Below, one piece after another: positions 61,895 through 64,000 of a stretch of 64,000 nucleotides of DNA. A model generated the notes under the pieces. That model had not been told where the DNA came from. It ran no database searches and saw only the letters and a program-made list of their open reading frames with translations. Position 1 is the stretch's first letter. Each line of letters begins with the position of its first letter. This DNA comes from JAWLEV01 sp046538105 (GTDB lineage: Bacteria > Chloroflexota > Anaerolineae > UBA1429), in assembly GCA_046538105.1 (NCBI GenBank), contig JBKHJO010000008.1, positions 1 through 64,000 of the forward strand, written 5' to 3'. A program made the translations under genes and the position numbers.

Positions 61895-62764
61895 ATGCGT
61901 GATATGAGACGTTCTCTGCTCGATGCCGATCCTGCGTTGAGCAGGTTCGATCCCTTGTCCCGGATCATCTTCTACGACGACTTTGATCGCGGGTTGCAGG
62001 GATGGTCCGAGCTGATCGGCAACTATGAGGGCACCTTGGATAGCATGCTGCCAGCGTATGCGGATCTTCGTCCGCCTATGCTAAGCAGTGCCACCATGTG
62101 GGACACGGGCACGGCGGGCTCTATGATGGGCACCTATGCCCTCAAACTGGCCACGCGGCCCCGTCGTGGGCATATCGCGGCCAGTCTCAAGCGCGTCACC
62201 CGGCGTCATCGGGGGCCAGTCCGCCTCGAGGCCTTTTTCACCTTCAAGCCTGAGGCTACAAAGATGGTTCTATCCAGCAAAGACGTGCGGTCTGTAGGGG
62301 TGCTCTTTGATATCCAGGATCAGGAGGAGCGCTGGATGCCTCATCTGCGTTATCTGAATGCCGCGAATGGTGAGGCCATGGAAAAGTGGCAGTTCAAGCG
62401 CCAGCGGGAGCCCCTGCGCGAGATTGGGGATAGTGGAGAAACCCGCTCCCACTTTCATCTGGCGCCGACCGGATGGGAGGATGTGCCCGGCGGAGATCAG
62501 CCCCTGTGCTATAACGAGATCGCCACCAAGCAGAATTGGCATTATTTGCGGCTGGACATCGATCTGGGCACGCGGCAGATTACAGCGCTACAGTGCAATG
62601 AGCGCGTTCACGATGTGGAGAGGGTGGAGCCCATGGTCATGCCGGCCATGCCCAATCTCTGGTCCATGTTGAACGTGCTCTTTTGGGTGGAGGCGGATAC
62701 CGCCAAACGCACCTTTCTCTATCTGGATTCGGTGTGTCTTTCGGGAGAGTGGAGTTCACCATGA
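61895..62764 (+). CDS. Unrecognised beta-sandwich protein (LamG/concanavalin-like)
   Basis: A 289 aa protein. I do not recognise a family. The pattern IIFYDDFDRGLQGWSELIGNYEGT near the start and RRTFLYLDSVCLSGEWSS at the end resemble concanavalin A-like/laminin-G folds, which bind or enclose sugars. No signal peptide or membrane segment is visible. GAGGAGGG lies 6 nt before the ATG; a 17-codon upstream extension has no site. Its last bases overlap the next gene (ATGA), so the two are coupled. Confidence 0.55.
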   Translation: MRDMRRSLLDADPALSRFDPLSRIIFYDDFDRGLQGWSELIGNYEGTLDSMLPAYADLRPPMLSSATMWDTGTAGSMMGTYALKLATRPRRGHIAASLKRVTRRHRGPVRLEAFFTFKPEATKMVLSSKDVRSVGVLFDIQDQEERWMPHLRYLNAANGEAMEKWQFKRQREPLREIGDSGETRSHFHLAPTGWEDVPGGDQPLCYNEIATKQNWHYLRLDIDLGTRQITALQCNERVHDVERVEPMVMPAMPNLWSMLNVLFWVEADTAKRTFLYLDSVCLSGEWSSP

Positions 62765-63093
62765 TTCGTCAGAGCTACACGGCCGTTGTGGAGCGGAACG
62801 TCCTATGGGAAGGGGATTTTGTCACAGAGCCCTATGAATGCGGCTGGGCCACGGAGGCTATCTTGTTCGTTCGCCAGCTCGAGTCCCAGGGAACATTGAT
62901 GGGGACGCATCTTCACGTGCAGATATCCCCCGATGGCATGCATTGGTGTGACGAGGGCACGGTGATGCGGTTGACGGGCGCTGAGGTGGATTTCTGCAAG
63001 GTAGTCCACTTTGGCAACTGGCTCCGCCTGCAGGGCGAACTCCCCGAAGGCGCCACTATGCGCGTGATCGTGACCCTGGTCCTGAAAGAGTAG
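62761..63093 (+). CDS. Small unrecognised beta-rich protein, coupled to the preceding gene
   Basis: A 110 aa protein with alternating strands (TAVVERNVLWEGDF, HLHVQISPDGMHWCDE, MRVIVTLVLKE). It looks like a single beta-sandwich, perhaps the partner of the 289 aa protein. GGAG lies 6 nt before the ATG, which overlaps the previous stop. No function can be given. It ends 37 bp from the convergent URO-D-family gene. Confidence 0.5.
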   Translation: MIRQSYTAVVERNVLWEGDFVTEPYECGWATEAILFVRQLESQGTLMGTHLHVQISPDGMHWCDEGTVMRLTGAEVDFCKVVHFGNWLRLQGELPEGATMRVIVTLVLKE

Positions 63094-63130
63094 ATGAGCT
63101 TCTTTTCCGTGGGGATGCCCGAAATGGGGA

Positions 63131-64000
63131 CTATACACGGTTCGCGTCCTCCCGGGCCAGCAGTTCTAGGAACGCTTTGGCCTCCTGAGCCGTCATTTCT
63201 TCCTGAATGTGTAGGAGAAAGCCCTTGCCGCCCAGGTTCTTTACGATGGTGCGCGCGCCTTCCGCTGTCACAAAGAGCTGACAGAGCTTTCCGCCGGCAA
63301 TGATGCGCTCCAAGAGGCCCAACCACTCCTCTGGTGGCGGCGCACCATCCCCGGGAATCCACTGAATGCCGTGCAGACCACGTATCTGCATAAGCAAGTC
63401 CAGATGGGGGATCTGTCCCGCGCCATCCAGGTGATAGAAGCCGTGATCGAGATGCGCACAGCAGGTTGTTAGATCCGGCACCACAAAACGCTCGAACATC
63501 TCGGGCGAGATCATGTAGGCAAAATCGCATTGCAGCATATAGGTTCGCCCCTCTGACCATATGGGGGCCCAGGGGGTCGTGCCCCTACAGGTCGGTCGAA
63601 TGATGCCGTCTAGCTCATCGTAGTAGCGCAGCCACAGTTGCGTCACTTCCCGTACCAGGCGGTCGATCTCCTCCGGTGCGTCATACAGATCATAGAGGAG
63701 ATTTTGTGTCGTGCGAAAGGAGGCTATGATGTCCAGATTCCCTCCCAGATCTGTATGGGAGACCTGAACCTCACCCTCCCACGCCTTCACGGCGGCACGG
63801 GTTAGCTCCTGAATGCGCAACCACCAGAGATTGTCTGGGTCATAGCTGAAGGTCAGCTCCGAGGGCTCGTGCATGATGCGGGGCTCAAACCAGACCGTTT
63901 CGGGCACGCTGTGCACGCGGGCGCCCAGAAAGCCGGCCACGATACCGGGGCCAAAGTTCACCCACCAGCGTGGAAAGGCATCGCCATAGTACCTCGTTGC
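63131..64000 (-). CDS. Uroporphyrinogen decarboxylase-family protein (partial, 5' end beyond window)
   Basis: At least 290 aa of a URO-D-fold protein. The frame continues to the window edge with ATRYYGDAFPRWWVNFGPG, so the N-terminus is cut off. AYMISPEMFERFVVPDL, HLDGAGQIPHLDLLMQI and IQWIPGDGAPPPEEW match the URO-D/CmuA/MtaA-type cluster of cobamide or methyl-corrinoid methyltransferases and sugar-associated homologues, rather than the haem enzyme. Substrate unknown. Confidence 0.8.
   Translation of the reverse strand, partial: ATRYYGDAFPRWWVNFGPGIVAGFLGARVHSVPETVWFEPRIMHEPSELTFSYDPDNLWWLRIQELTRAAVKAWEGEVQVSHTDLGGNLDIIASFRTTQNLLYDLYDAPEEIDRLVREVTQLWLRYYDELDGIIRPTCRGTTPWAPIWSEGRTYMLQCDFAYMISPEMFERFVVPDLTTCCAHLDHGFYHLDGAGQIPHLDLLMQIRGLHGIQWIPGDGAPPPEEWLGLLERIIAGGKLCQLFVTAEGARTIVKNLGGKGFLLHIQEEMTAQEAKAFLELLAREDANRV

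Noticed and set aside
1..64000. CRISPR arrays, transposases, phage or defence genes
   Set aside because: No regularly spaced direct repeats or matching protein signatures were found; only the candidate MITE-like element is noted.

Overview
The window is a contiguous, gene-dense bacterial chromosome segment with about 57 protein genes (two of them broken), two tRNA genes, many recognisable sigma-70-type promoters (TTGACA / TATAAT, 16-18 bp spacing) and Shine-Dalgarno-led starts. The DnaA sequence, a short (195 aa) EF-Ts, the rpsB-tsf-pyrH-frr-uppS-cdsA order, and a mix of enolase-superfamily, Gfo/Idh/MocA, FAD_oxidored and xylose-isomerase-like sugar enzymes best fit a free-living Chloroflexota (Anaerolineae or Caldilineae-like) heterotroph. 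That assignment is inference from recall of protein families, not from a search. No phage, transposase, plasmid or CRISPR locus was seen.

Layout. 0-10 kb: a flavodoxin-like reductase and an FAD oxidoreductase diverge from a 448 bp spacer with mirrored promoter arms; a two-repeat beta-sandwich protein; dnaA with two candidate promoters and a perfect DnaA box upstream; a large lipoprotein glycosidase-like protein; an acetamidase/formamidase; an enolase-superfamily enzyme. 10-15.5 kb: mtaB, then proB-proA and a second FAD oxidoreductase as one likely operon. 15.5-23 kb: a three-gene minus-strand operon (toroid-like protein, phosphodiesterase-like protein, glycosidase-like TIM barrel) divergent from an oxidoreductase-isomerase-HAD set, probably sugar catabolism. 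22.9-29.4 kb: a multi-TM sensor protein with a DNA-binding-like tail, then the translation/envelope operon rpsB-tsf-pyrH-frr-uppS-cdsA. 29.7-34.9 kb: SAM hydrolase, a helix-hairpin-helix/acidic/coiled-coil membrane protein, an HDAC-like deacetylase, and a decaying patch (MATE pseudogene and frameshifted double GNAT).

34.9-45.5 kb: P-type Ca2+-ATPase, murI, aldo/keto reductase, ttcA-like enzyme, MBL-fold hydrolase, RtcA, AMMECR1 protein, a PadR-controlled pair of NifX-like proteins, dusB. 45.6-50.6 kb: tRNA-Val, a pair of unrecognised proteins with winged-helix-like segments, and a YfhO-type membrane protein. 50.6-57.7 kb: ureidoglycolate lyase-like cupin, enolase-superfamily dehydratase, an HD-domain protein coupled to phoU, sugar isomerase, tRNA-Arg, a membrane-anchored glycosidase-like protein overlapping a solute-binding lipoprotein, GNAT. 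57.7-64 kb: S4 protein and pckA, diverging from a PHP-domain protein across a perfect 16-bp inverted repeat that carries both -35 boxes; then sppA, two coupled unknown proteins and a URO-D-family gene cut by the window end.

The metabolic theme is breakdown of sugar acids, glycans and nitrogen compounds (several enolases, TIM-barrel isomerases, glycosidase-like proteins, amidase, ureidoglycolate lyase) next to housekeeping genes. No single locus is clearly a new defence or mobile system. The most unusual items are the two mirrored divergent promoter regions, the one-component membrane regulator, the HhH-acidic-TM-coiled-coil protein, the winged-helix protein pair after tRNA-Val, and the PadR/NifX-like cluster.
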